From a virus: a stretch of 42,766 nt of DNA. This document shows, in pieces, positions 34,598 to 42,472 of the stretch. Position 1 is the stretch's first letter; each line of letters begins with the position of its first letter. Under the pieces are notes generated by a model. That model ran no database searches, was not told the DNA's origin, and saw only the letters and a program-made list of their open reading frames with translations. A program made the translations under genes and the position numbers. The stretch lies in the IMG/VR virus record IMGVR_UViG_3300017967_000057, positions 1 to 42,766 of that record; one strand, written 5' to 3'.

Positions 34598-35856
34598 TGA
34601 ACAGTCCTCAACAAATATTGAAACTCAGATACAAATTGATTTAACAATTCCTTCTTCAACAGGATAATATTACGCTTTTTTTCTTGTTCTCGAACCTCAT
34701 AATCAAAATTAGAAACAATGCGTTTAGTTGATGCTGTCCCTATCGTGGTATCTACATATTGATTTTTAGTGATACGATGATCACCAAGGAGCAATGTTCC
34801 ATCATCACTATACACGTCCATTTCAAAATGATGAATACCACTATGGAGAGTTATATCATCACCTTTAATGAGAATATCACCTGAAGTAAAATCTTTTCCA
34901 TAAGTGATTGTGTAAGCCCAACCAGCCTCAAATGTTACTGGAAGTATAGTAGTATCATCAAGTTCGAGTATAGTGAATGCGTGGTTGTAATTTTGAATCT
35001 TAAAGGTTGTTTCATTAACATCAGAGTATGGTGTTCCAGAAAATGTAATGAACCCATTACTTGCATATAAATCATTTTGCGTCGAGGTATCAAGCCAAAC
35101 GTGTGTCTGATTCGCCGTATCAGTTGCTATCGGATCAACCGTGACTCCAGTTTCAACACGAAGATAATGATCTGGCGTCCAAGTAAATATTGGATACCGA
35201 GAAGAATCCATATTCGTTGAGATCACATAACCATCCGATCGCGTAGATTTTGCAAGCACGGTTGCTGGTTGCGTGTAACCGAGCTTCGCGCTTTCTGAGC
35301 TTTTAATATCATGCCAATAGGATGGAACCAAAAGCTCTACTGTATCACCAACATCAATGATTGTGAATGGATTGGATGAACCAGTGAGTTTGATCGCTGT
35401 GGTCTTTCCTGCTGGAATCGTTCCACTAACGAGTGCTGTATTATTGTCTGATGTCTGAACTTCATTGTAATCTTCTGATGTTATAGTTGCGTTCGGGAAC
35501 ACTCCCATATCTGTAATTAGTTTGGATACACCAACAGCCCGTGCAAACGATCCATAAGTATCATCAATATACTTATTGAAGTTTTCGCTGGTTAATGGAA
35601 AGTCATAGATATTATGATATGCGTCATTGACAAGCATTATCACCCAATGATATGATGAGTCTCCATAATACTTGTCTGCAATAATTTCTGGTGTGTCCCC
35701 TTCCTGCATTGGATAATTATAGAAGATACTACCATTGACAATAAAATTTGCTTTCCGGCGAATTCTTGTAAGAATGTTTGATGCGAGCTTAATGTTTCCC
35801 GTATCATTAATGTCGTATTGAATTACTGGTAGTGTTTCAAAGTAGTTTCTTGGCAT
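34594..35856 (-). CDS. gp53: Baseplate wedge protein gp53 with a large internal insert
   Basis: This wedge protein clamps inner-baseplate wedges together. The N-terminal 110 residues match gp53/LysM-like wedge proteins: IFYNYPMQEGDTPEIIADKY near 43-62, then YHWVIMLVNDAYHNIYDFPL at about 68-87. The C-terminal VREQEKKRNIILLKKELLNQFVSEF is also family-like. Total length is 420 residues against 196 in T4; residues about 120-375 are an added beta-rich region. The start follows the gp48 stop by 2 bases, and it overlaps gp27 by ATGA. Confidence 0.85.
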   Translation of the reverse strand: MPRNYFETLPVIQYDINDTGNIKLASNILTRIRRKANFIVNGSIFYNYPMQEGDTPEIIADKYYGDSSYHWVIMLVNDAYHNIYDFPLTSENFNKYIDDTYGSFARAVGVSKLITDMGVFPNATITSEDYNEVQTSDNNTALVSGTIPAGKTTAIKLTGSSNPFTIIDVGDTVELLVPSYWHDIKSSESAKLGYTQPATVLAKSTRSDGYVISTNMDSSRYPIFTWTPDHYLRVETGVTVDPIATDTANQTHVWLDTSTQNDLYASNGFITFSGTPYSDVNETTFKIQNYNHAFTILELDDTTILPVTFEAGWAYTITYGKDFTSGDILIKGDDITLHSGIHHFEMDVYSDDGTLLLGDHRITKNQYVDTTIGTASTKRIVSNFDYEVREQEKKRNIILLKKELLNQFVSEFQYLLRTVQ

Positions 35857-35858
35857 GA

Positions 35859-36986
35859 TTAGTAACCTGCATCTACCTTATTCTTATCAAGAATAGAAAG
35901 TTCAAGGAAGTCAAGAGTGAGTTCTACAACTACTGGATATTTATCATAAAATGTAGCGTTTCCTGTTCCAGCGCCAGAGTAGTTCACATCAACATTTGTA
36001 AGAGCAGATTCCATATATTTCTGCGTTTCTTTCTGATTATGAAACTCAATATCAAACACTTGCGGATAAGAGAAAAACAATCCTGCTTCTCCATCCTCAA
36101 GCCCAGGAGCAGCAGCATACTTGAACATTTGAATAATTTTTTGAATCTCACGCGCATCTGCTGAATTTCTTGGAGCAAGAACAAAGCTAAACCGAATAGT
36201 TCGAAACGCTACACCTTTGAAGAATGCAGTGAGCTGATTATTATAGGCCGCGTTCACGTTTCGGAGAACGAGCTGTTCGCCAGCTTCAGATGAGGTTCCA
36301 GTCAAACCTCCAACAACGGCTCCTACCTTACCTGCTCCAACTCTACCAAAATTATTAATGAGTCCTTTGATTACAGCATTGTCCTTTAATCCTCCGCCGC
36401 CAAGCGCATCTTTAATTGCTCCTCCACCAGCTTTTGTGTCCATCTGCTCCCAAGTAAACGCAGATGAAACCTGCTGATTTACAGGAGCATATAGAACAAT
36501 CGCAGCCAGTGAATCTTTTTTCATCCTAGAGGCATCTTTAGATTCGAATAATCCTCGTGCAATATCAGATAACCCAGGCGGAAGTTCACTAAGAAATTGA
36601 TTTGTAACACCCTTGGCAATCGCTACTGGAGCTTGAATGGCAGTTTTTGTTAAAGCAGATGCTTTATCCACACCAGCCGAAACGAGTTTATTAATAATCC
36701 CCCCGTTAGATTGTTCAGCGAATAAATCTCGCGATGGATATTTTTTGATAGCAACACCTTTCATTTCTTTAATATTAAAACGAATCCAAGTGTTCTCTTC
36801 TGCACTTTCAATCCTTTTAGGAAATTGCAGAAACACATTCTTATATTTGTTATCATAAAGAGACGCAAGCGGAGTTGTTCCTTGTTGCGTTATCTCTGAT
36901 AACTTATTAGTAGCGTCGGTAAGAACATTTGTATCTGGATTCCCGGCGTTGCCCGATGCGTCGTTATCTTCTGGTTCTATTGCCAT
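35859..36986 (-). CDS. gp48: Baseplate tail-tube initiator gp48
   Basis: This protein sits on top of the hub and starts tail tube growth. It is 375 residues (T4 gp48 is 364). The N-terminal LQFPKRIESAEENTWIRFNI strand, a Gly/Ala-rich middle (residues about 100-250), and the C-terminal tube-like half (FRTIRFSFVLAPRNSADAREIQ...IIQMFKYAAAP near 267-300, then VELTLDFLEL) are typical of gp48. It directly follows the tape measure gene, with a GGGGAATAG ribosome site. Confidence 0.85.
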   Translation of the reverse strand: MAIEPEDNDASGNAGNPDTNVLTDATNKLSEITQQGTTPLASLYDNKYKNVFLQFPKRIESAEENTWIRFNIKEMKGVAIKKYPSRDLFAEQSNGGIINKLVSAGVDKASALTKTAIQAPVAIAKGVTNQFLSELPPGLSDIARGLFESKDASRMKKDSLAAIVLYAPVNQQVSSAFTWEQMDTKAGGGAIKDALGGGGLKDNAVIKGLINNFGRVGAGKVGAVVGGLTGTSSEAGEQLVLRNVNAAYNNQLTAFFKGVAFRTIRFSFVLAPRNSADAREIQKIIQMFKYAAAPGLEDGEAGLFFSYPQVFDIEFHNQKETQKYMESALTNVDVNYSGAGTGNATFYDKYPVVVELTLDFLELSILDKNKVDAGY

Positions 36987-36988
36987 TG

Positions 36989-38731
36989 CTATTCCCCAAA
37001 GGCTGATGTGTGTTGAACTGGTACAACAGGAGAGTAGTTGACCGATTCTGAGTAGTAATTGGATTGGTAGCTCTGAATAGGAACATCATATCCCATATCA
37101 CTCGAACCTCCCTCAGAGCCAGGAGATGCCCTTAAAGAGCCCGGATCTGTAGATGTGGACGGGCGCATTGGAGCTGATCTGTCAACAATCTTATCCGCAT
37201 GATTGGACATGATTCCAGAACCAATAGATACCAGCTTCGCGCCGATCTTATCCAAGACTGTGCTGAGCGGCCAACTGGATACTCCAGCTTCCTGCTCCAT
37301 CGCGAGCCCTGCGTTTTGAATCTTCTGCCCGAGCAGCGCCATAGGAACGTGGAAAGCATTATTCAGAAGGGCTGCGAGGTCTTTTCCAGCGTTGGCTGCG
37401 CCAAGCATAAAGTCATCAATCACTCCCGAAACCCAGTTGCCAATCACTTCTCCGAGTAACTGGATCTTCGGGATGAGATAGTGACCGAGTTTGGCATATC
37501 CTTGGTTCTCGTTTTCAAACCATGTCGTTACACTAGTCCACATTTTGTCTAACAGCTCTGTGAACGAAAAGTTTTCCCACCACGCTTTGAAGTCTGTGGT
37601 CAACTCTGTCCAAGTTGTAGATAACCATTCCCCGAGCGAGTCCAGACTCACCATCAGCGACCCCCACCATTCTTCAATCTTATCTGGAATCTGCCGTCCA
37701 AACTCTACCATCTTTTCCTTATCACCAAACAATCCGAACGTGAAGAAGTCGAAGATTTCCACGAATCCAGCCCAGATGGAAGACCATAGTGTTCCTTCTG
37801 GGCTGAAAAACTCATTGAAGAACCCATCAAAGAACTGCCATATTGCGGTCCCGATTAAGAGAATAGGATTCATCGCACCAAGCACTCTCCCTATTCCTCT
37901 TATCAATGCTCTTGGACTAAAGAGGACGCGAAGAGCGGTCATCAGCCCCCTAGCCATCAGAGTTATACCCTCTATGAACACGAATTTCAATCCTTTAAGA
38001 ATGAGTCCAGGTATACCCAGAAAAAACTTTAGAATAGTTCCCGATAGTGACTTTAGTTTCATACCTAGGCCAGCAAGAGTAAGGCCTTTCAGCAAATCAC
38101 CAAGAAAGCCACCGCTCTTCTCTTCCTTTTTATCAAAATCGAAAGAGAGCTGTTCGGGCTCACCCTCACCCTTACTCCGCTCCGCTTCCATTTTGTCTTC
38201 CTCGGATTGCCCGAAGAAGCCAGACAACTTACGGCCGGTCGCGCCGAGAAAGCCTGATGCTGCCTTGGCCGCGGACTTACCTTTCTTCGCTAATTTTCCT
38301 TTAGGGCGAAGAACTTCGATCAAATTTTCTAACTGAAGGACAAGAGACTCGATGGAGCCAACCAGTGGACTTATTCCTCCCAACTCGGGAAGATACTTTT
38401 CCATAATATCAGCAGACTTCTCTGTGTTGTCTGAGATTTCTTCTACAGCGTTGTCTGGTTTACCTTTGCCCATTCCCCTAAGGGCGTTCATCATGGTACC
38501 AGGTTTCGGAGCGCGCTTCCCTGATATAACACCAGACATCGCTCCACCAATAGCACTTGCAGAATCACTGAGAAATGATCCTGCAATCGACAGACCGGGA
38601 GGAAGATCCATAGACCTTGTCGGATTCATCAAAACCGACATTGCATTGTTAATGGGTAGCAACGCGGGAGCAGCCATTGTTGAAATGGCTCTTGCTCCAC
38701 TTCCTGCGATTGTTGGTAACACTCCAGGCAT
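36989..38731 (-). CDS. gp29: Tape measure protein gp29
   Basis: This protein fills the tail tube lumen and sets tail length. It is 580 residues, close to T4 gp29 (590). The sequence is mostly helical with Gly/Ala/Lys-rich N-terminal parts, a long hydrophobic stretch at about 206-330 with alternating amphipathic helices (LGIPGLILKGLKFVFIEGI), Trp-rich segments at about 350-430, and a Ser/Tyr-rich C terminus. Its position between the gp51-like chaperone gene and gp48 supports the call. The start overlaps the gp51-like gene in TAATG. Confidence 0.85.
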   Translation of the reverse strand: MPGVLPTIAGSGARAISTMAAPALLPINNAMSVLMNPTRSMDLPPGLSIAGSFLSDSASAIGGAMSGVISGKRAPKPGTMMNALRGMGKGKPDNAVEEISDNTEKSADIMEKYLPELGGISPLVGSIESLVLQLENLIEVLRPKGKLAKKGKSAAKAASGFLGATGRKLSGFFGQSEEDKMEAERSKGEGEPEQLSFDFDKKEEKSGGFLGDLLKGLTLAGLGMKLKSLSGTILKFFLGIPGLILKGLKFVFIEGITLMARGLMTALRVLFSPRALIRGIGRVLGAMNPILLIGTAIWQFFDGFFNEFFSPEGTLWSSIWAGFVEIFDFFTFGLFGDKEKMVEFGRQIPDKIEEWWGSLMVSLDSLGEWLSTTWTELTTDFKAWWENFSFTELLDKMWTSVTTWFENENQGYAKLGHYLIPKIQLLGEVIGNWVSGVIDDFMLGAANAGKDLAALLNNAFHVPMALLGQKIQNAGLAMEQEAGVSSWPLSTVLDKIGAKLVSIGSGIMSNHADKIVDRSAPMRPSTSTDPGSLRASPGSEGGSSDMGYDVPIQSYQSNYYSESVNYSPVVPVQHTSAFGE

Positions 38732-38913
38732 TAGTATCTCCTATTACGATTAAGCTCTTCTTCTTGCTCTTTGATGAATTCTTGTAAAAGCAAAACGTAT
38801 ATTGATCTTTCGTAGGGATACATATTTTCAAGCTCGGTCAGCGAGTATTTGTGGTGTTGCATTAAAGCAAAGTTGACTCTATAATGATTCACCAACGAAT
38901 CGTGTCCGAGCAT
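38731..38913 (-). CDS. gp51: Baseplate hub assembly protein gp51-like
   Basis: This 60-residue protein has the layout of the short protein between gp26 and the tape measure in marine T4-like phages: RVNFALMQHHKYSLTELENM, PYERSIYVLLL, then a charged C-terminal helix. The set resembles tape-measure chaperones of other phages, suggesting help in hub or tape measure assembly. It is tied to its neighbours by TAATG overlaps on both ends, so gp26, gp51 and gp29 are probably translated as a unit. The family call rests on pattern and synteny. Confidence 0.8.
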   Translation of the reverse strand: MLGHDSLVNHYRVNFALMQHHKYSLTELENMYPYERSIYVLLLQEFIKEQEEELNRNRRY

Positions 38914-39626
38914 TAGCCGAAAAAATTCTGCATCCCCTCAATCGTTACTTTCTGTTTATGTGAACATTTGCCACATTTAATATCTGTTTCTGCAACTACC
39001 TTCGGCATTTCATCAAAGAAATCTCGTATTTTCTCGAACTGCTCCTGAGTCAAATCCTGAAGCCACTCTTCAATCTCCTTCAAAGACACATCAGATTTGC
39101 TATAGACATTATCTGCGTCGTAAATCTGTTCAACACAGGCTGCAATGAGGCTAAACGCTTTCTCGATCTCTCCCTTATCCTCTGCACCAATATCACCCGC
39201 ATCGTCAATCTCAGGCCACCGAAGCACGATACCTACCGTATCCGTTAGCTTGATGTTTGGATCAGGCATATCACCTTTGCTCTTAACTTCGACTGCGTTC
39301 AAGTCAACCTCAAACATAATAGCAGTTTCGCATTCTTCGCAGGGAATACTCAAGTCTACAGTTTCACCAACGCTGCGTGCGCGGAGCTGAAGGAACATAT
39401 AATCCACATCGAAGCTCGCAAGATGGTCAATGTCTACGTCACCAGAGATGATGCAGTTGTTGAGAACCTGCTTTACCGCTCTCGCGATTGCTTTGGGATC
39501 TCCATCCTCCTGCGCGAGCATAAGAATCTTCTCTTCCTTAACAATAAACGCTCTGTATACAACCTCCTGTTGTGTGCTGGGAACTTTCATAGTGAATGTA
39601 GGATGATCAAGTTTCGGTAGTGCCAT
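38913..39626 (-). CDS. gp26: Baseplate hub assembly protein gp26 with zinc ribbon
   Basis: This 237-residue protein starts ALPKLDHPTFTMKVPSTQQE, the typical marine T4-like gp26 opening, followed by EEKILMLA and LASFDVDYMFLQLRARSVGE at about 69-88. Two CxxC pairs, C96/C99 and C218/C221, probably join to bind one zinc ion. In T4 gp26 is needed for hub formation. GAGAGG upstream of the ATG at 39626 serves as ribosome site, and the stop overlaps the gp51-like start. Confidence 0.88.
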   Translation of the reverse strand: MALPKLDHPTFTMKVPSTQQEVVYRAFIVKEEKILMLAQEDGDPKAIARAVKQVLNNCIISGDVDIDHLASFDVDYMFLQLRARSVGETVDLSIPCEECETAIMFEVDLNAVEVKSKGDMPDPNIKLTDTVGIVLRWPEIDDAGDIGAEDKGEIEKAFSLIAACVEQIYDADNVYSKSDVSLKEIEEWLQDLTQEQFEKIRDFFDEMPKVVAETDIKCGKCSHKQKVTIEGMQNFFG

Positions 39627-39640
39627 AATAACCTCTCATA

Positions 39641-40327
39641 TTAAACAATATTTGTCAAGAACGAGCCGCCCTTCTGAACTCCAGTCAAGAACTGCCCATC
39701 TGCTCTATTTACTACACCCATTCCAAACTGATCAATAAGACCACCAAAATCAAAGTTTGGATAGAGTGCGTTAATTGCAAGATTGTTTCCGAACGGCGTA
39801 AGCGGAAGCGGCTGCATCTGCCAACGACGATACGCGAACATTACATTTAGATTATGATAATTTGTTGATCCATGATCTAGCGTCATTGGAGCCACTTGAA
39901 TGGGATAAGCATCAATTAACTTTACAGCAAATGTTACGTTTTCGCGCTCATCATATTGCTCAATTTCCATATCGCAAACATATTGATCAAAGTAATTAAC
40001 TCGATTATTGTAGCTGCTCACAATCATATTTTGCCATTCATCGAAAAGATCACGAGGAAAAAGATTTCCATTCAAACAACGAATGTTCAAAGACATATCA
40101 TCATAGATATTCAGATATGGATGTTTGACTTGTGGTCCATGTGTATAAATGTCGGCTGTGGCTAACATTCTTGCAGGGATCTGCGCTCCATGCACCAAGA
40201 AAGCTAAAGCTCTTGCTGATGATGTTTTAAGCACCCCACCTGTAATCAGAACACGAAAATGAGATTCGCGAGCCAATCCTCCTCGGCGACTGACTTCAGA
40301 CTTGAATTCATTCATGTTAAGTGGCAT
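39641..40327 (-). CDS. Tail-tube-fold baseplate protein, gp54 candidate
   Basis: This 228-residue protein has the tail tube (gp19-like) pattern: HFRVLITG strand, LAFLVHGAQIPARML, the GPQVKHPY loop, RDLFDEWQNMIV, YDERENVTFAVKLIDAYPIQV, and a final NLNVMFAYRRWQ strand. T4 gp19, gp48 and gp54 share this fold. Because gp48 is identified elsewhere in the window and the true tube gene normally lies beyond gp17 next to the sheath gene, gp54 is the best candidate. A main tail tube protein cannot be excluded. Confidence 0.72.
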   Translation of the reverse strand: MPLNMNEFKSEVSRRGGLARESHFRVLITGGVLKTSSARALAFLVHGAQIPARMLATADIYTHGPQVKHPYLNIYDDMSLNIRCLNGNLFPRDLFDEWQNMIVSSYNNRVNYFDQYVCDMEIEQYDERENVTFAVKLIDAYPIQVAPMTLDHGSTNYHNLNVMFAYRRWQMQPLPLTPFGNNLAINALYPNFDFGGLIDQFGMGVVNRADGQFLTGVQKGGSFLTNIV

Positions 40328-40330
40328 CTC

Positions 40331-40957
40331 TTACCCCTTATTATACTGTTTTTTACTTTCCAACCAAATTTCATTTGGTTTTGCTCCAACAAAACGATGA
40401 ACGGGAAGAAATAATGCAACTTTCCACTCTTCTTCGTCAATCTGTAGCATTCTAGATCGCATGTTGGAAAACAAATACCTCTTAATTGCTGGCTTGTAGT
40501 ATTTATACCGAGAACCAAAGGATTCGAGTGTTTGATATGAAAATCTGAAACGATTCAGCACTCTTCTTTCATCTGTTTCCGCCTCAAATGCCTCCAGAAT
40601 ACGATCCATCAATAATGCACGATGATAAGGATCAAGGTAATGAAAATTTATACCTAATATACCTTCTTTGGTGACTTCTAATGGCAAAACAAGCGGAAAT
40701 CTGTCATAGTAGGGTAAAGTTTTCTTACCTTTTGGGTCGTAATTAAAGAAAAAGAGATTCCCCACCATGACGTATTTTATACGAGGAGCAGTTTTTCCAT
40801 CTTGATTAGTGTCAAGTCCCTGATCTGGAATAGTGATGTTACGCCGAAACTGTCTCGTTTTCGCAAAAAACCAGCGATTGGCAGTCTGAACTGCCATACT
40901 AAACACTTTGTTTTCTGCGGCGGCCACAAGTATTTTACTAAAATTAATTCCTGCCAT
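40331..40957 (-). CDS. Conserved T4-like protein of unknown role following gp4
   Basis: This 208-residue protein has a conserved centre, NLFFFNYDPKGKKTLPYYDR and FPLVLPLEV at about 67-95, then GINFHYLDPYHRALLMDRIL and a basic C-terminal half (KYYKPAIKRYLFSNMRSRML). From memory this is a widespread unassigned protein in marine T4-like phages. In T4 the gene beside gp4 is the DNA end protector gp2, but I cannot see sequence support for equating them. The start has an AGGTAGAG site overlapping the gp4 stop. It has no signal peptide or membrane segment. Confidence 0.7.
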   Translation of the reverse strand: MAGINFSKILVAAAENKVFSMAVQTANRWFFAKTRQFRRNITIPDQGLDTNQDGKTAPRIKYVMVGNLFFFNYDPKGKKTLPYYDRFPLVLPLEVTKEGILGINFHYLDPYHRALLMDRILEAFEAETDERRVLNRFRFSYQTLESFGSRYKYYKPAIKRYLFSNMRSRMLQIDEEEWKVALFLPVHRFVGAKPNEIWLESKKQYNKG

Positions 40958-40961
40958 TACT

Positions 40962-41405
40962 CTACCTGTATATCTTCATTCCGAGGGATTGAAGGTGTTT
41001 TTCTGTCCAGACCTCAAACTTCCACCCGCGACTTTCTGCGTATTGTTTCGCAGCCTCCCACTTGGACATATTCATGGCATATGATCTAACTTCTTTCAAA
41101 TATCGTCTGCTCTGTCTTTGAGGTTTCTTTGGAGGCTTTGTTTGTTTCTCCGGCTTGATCTCGACGAGTGTGGTGGTCCCGTCTGTCCATGTGATCTTCA
41201 AATCCATATAGTAGCGTCTGATCTTACCATCCACCGCATTGCGATAGGGTATTACCGTCTCTTCGCTATTCCAAAATTTGATTTTGGAATTGTCGTCGCA
41301 CCATTTGAACGCAGCTCTCTCCCACAGCGAGCGAAAGATAATCTTATTCGGATCGCCTTCGTATTTCTCTGGATTCTTCGGTGCCCATCGTCCTTTGTAT
41401 GCCAT
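40962..41405 (-). CDS. gp4: Head completion nuclease gp4
   Basis: This 147-residue head completion protein matches T4 gp4 (150 residues) from its first residues: MAYKGRWAPKNPEKYEGDP. It keeps the FRSLWERAAFKWCDDN segment and the nuclease-like acidic/lysine set RRYYMDLKI...LVEIKPEKQTKPP at about 64-90 (D and ExK pattern). A GTG at 41420 would add five residues, but the family N terminus fixes the ATG at 41405. No ribosome site is visible before this ATG. It follows a terminator closing the phosphate module. Confidence 0.92.
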   Translation of the reverse strand: MAYKGRWAPKNPEKYEGDPNKIIFRSLWERAAFKWCDDNSKIKFWNSEETVIPYRNAVDGKIRRYYMDLKITWTDGTTTLVEIKPEKQTKPPKKPQRQSRRYLKEVRSYAMNMSKWEAAKQYAESRGWKFEVWTEKHLQSLGMKIYR

Positions 41406-41410
41406 AGAAC

Positions 41411-41418
41411 TATTTAGC
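41411..41418 (-). promoter_or_regulatory. Possible late promoter at the gp4 start (one mismatch)
   Basis: Minus-strand GCTAAATA differs from NATAAATA by one core base. It lies in the 15 bases between the terminator T-tract and the gp4 ATG. If it spans -13 to -6, the +1 base falls on the A of the ATG at 41405, predicting a leaderless gp4 transcript. Moderately supported, because otherwise gp4 depends on read-through. Confidence 0.45.
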
Positions 41419-41420
41419 AC

Positions 41421-41454
41421 AAAAAAAGAAACCCCCTTCCGAGGAAGGGGGTTT
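41421..41454 (-). terminator. Strong intrinsic terminator after pstS
   Basis: A perfect 12-base stem (41429-41440 with 41443-41454) with a two-base loop, followed on the minus strand by C and seven T. It lies 25 bases after the pstS stop codon and ends the porin-pstS transcript. The plus-strand side lacks a T-run, so it is directional. Confidence 0.92.
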
Positions 41455-41479
41455 GGAGTATCTCTTCTGTTTATTTTGA

Positions 41480-42463
41480 TTAGTCACCAGCAGGAATCAG
41501 CCCTCGATCTGATAGATAACCATCCACACCGATGGCACCATCCGAAGTAAACTCTTCGACGAACTCACGAAGACCTTCAACCTTGCTATAATGAGCAGTC
41601 TTTACATAGAAATAAAGTGCGCGCGAAATAGGATAAGATCCATCAGCGATGTTCTCGAAGGTGGGCTCGTTTCCGTTTACGAGACTACCCTGAATCTTAT
41701 CTGCGTTCTGATCCAAAAACGAAAATCCAAAGATACCTAAAGCAGTTGGATTCGCGTTTAGCTTCTGAACAATCAGATTATCATTCTCACCTGCTTCAAT
41801 GAACTTTCCATCTTCTCGAATATCGTGGCAGATATTCTTATATTGTGCCTTGTCGATTTTCTTCAAATCCTTGATGAAAGGAAAAGTCTTACACCCACCC
41901 TCCATCGCAAGCTCAACAAATGCGTCACGAGTTCCGCTTGTGGGAGGGGGGCCAAACACTTCGATCTTTACATCAGGAAGTGTTGGATTGATCTCTGCCC
42001 AACTTGTGTATGGGTTTTCAACAAGCTCATTTGATTCGTTAGGAACATTCTTGGCAAGAGCAAGAAACACATCGCGTAGTGTAAGTGAATACCGCTTCGA
42101 CTCCTTGGCATTGGCAATCACGATTCCATCAAAACCAATCATCACCTCATCAATCTCGGTGACGCCATTGGAATTACACATATCAATCTCGCTCTGCTTG
42201 ATACGACGAGATGCGTTGGTAATGTCAATAGGATTGTTTCCACCCACTTCAGCGCAGAACAACTTCATTCCACCACCCGTTCCAGTTGATTCAATAACAG
42301 GTGTCTTGAAATCAGTCTTTCGACCAAACTTCTCTGCGACAACAGAAGAGAATGGATACACTGTAGATGATCCAACGATTCTGATCTGTCGATCATGGTT
42401 ATTCGCAATCGCTGGTGTCGTAGCCAAAATACCAAATACAATAAAACAAAGTAACTTTCTCAT
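41480..42463 (-). CDS. pstS: Periplasmic phosphate-binding protein PstS
   Basis: This 327-residue protein is the phosphate receptor of the high-affinity PstSCAB ABC importer; it would deliver phosphate to the host's own PstCAB. Residues 1-20 form a Sec signal peptide with a likely cut after AIA. Ligand-site motifs are visible: GSSTVYPF at about 32-39, ESTGTGGGMKLFC, NASRRIK, and PPTSGTRDAF near 171-180. The sequence resembles alpha/other proteobacterial PstS more than cyanobacterial forms (from memory). AGGAG at 42470-42474, overlapping the porin stop, precedes the ATG by 6 bases. It is the last gene before the terminator. No PstC, PstA or PstB genes are present. Confidence 0.96.
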   Translation of the reverse strand: MRKLLCFIVFGILATTPAIANNHDRQIRIVGSSTVYPFSSVVAEKFGRKTDFKTPVIESTGTGGGMKLFCAEVGGNNPIDITNASRRIKQSEIDMCNSNGVTEIDEVMIGFDGIVIANAKESKRYSLTLRDVFLALAKNVPNESNELVENPYTSWAEINPTLPDVKIEVFGPPPTSGTRDAFVELAMEGGCKTFPFIKDLKKIDKAQYKNICHDIREDGKFIEAGENDNLIVQKLNANPTALGIFGFSFLDQNADKIQGSLVNGNEPTFENIADGSYPISRALYFYVKTAHYSKVEGLREFVEEFTSDGAIGVDGYLSDRGLIPAGD

Positions 42464-42472
42464 AGCTATCTC

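Noticed and set aside
35938-35945. GATAAATA inside the 3' end of gp48, about 80 bases before gp53
   Set aside because: It lies within coding sequence; the gp48-gp53 spacing of two bases suggests co-transcription. Kept only as a weak possibility.
37491-38336. A 281-codon open frame on the plus strand within the tape measure gene
   Set aside because: It mirrors gp29 on the opposite strand, has no ribosome site or family features, and all supported genes run the other way.
40500-40507. An exact TATAAATA on the minus strand
   Set aside because: It lies inside coding sequence (RYKYYKP) about 170 bases before the next gene. It could be an internal promoter, but position and codon content explain it as well.
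41406-41420. GTG start at 41420 adding five residues to gp4
   Set aside because: The family N terminus begins exactly at the ATG at 41405, and the GTG abuts the terminator T-run.
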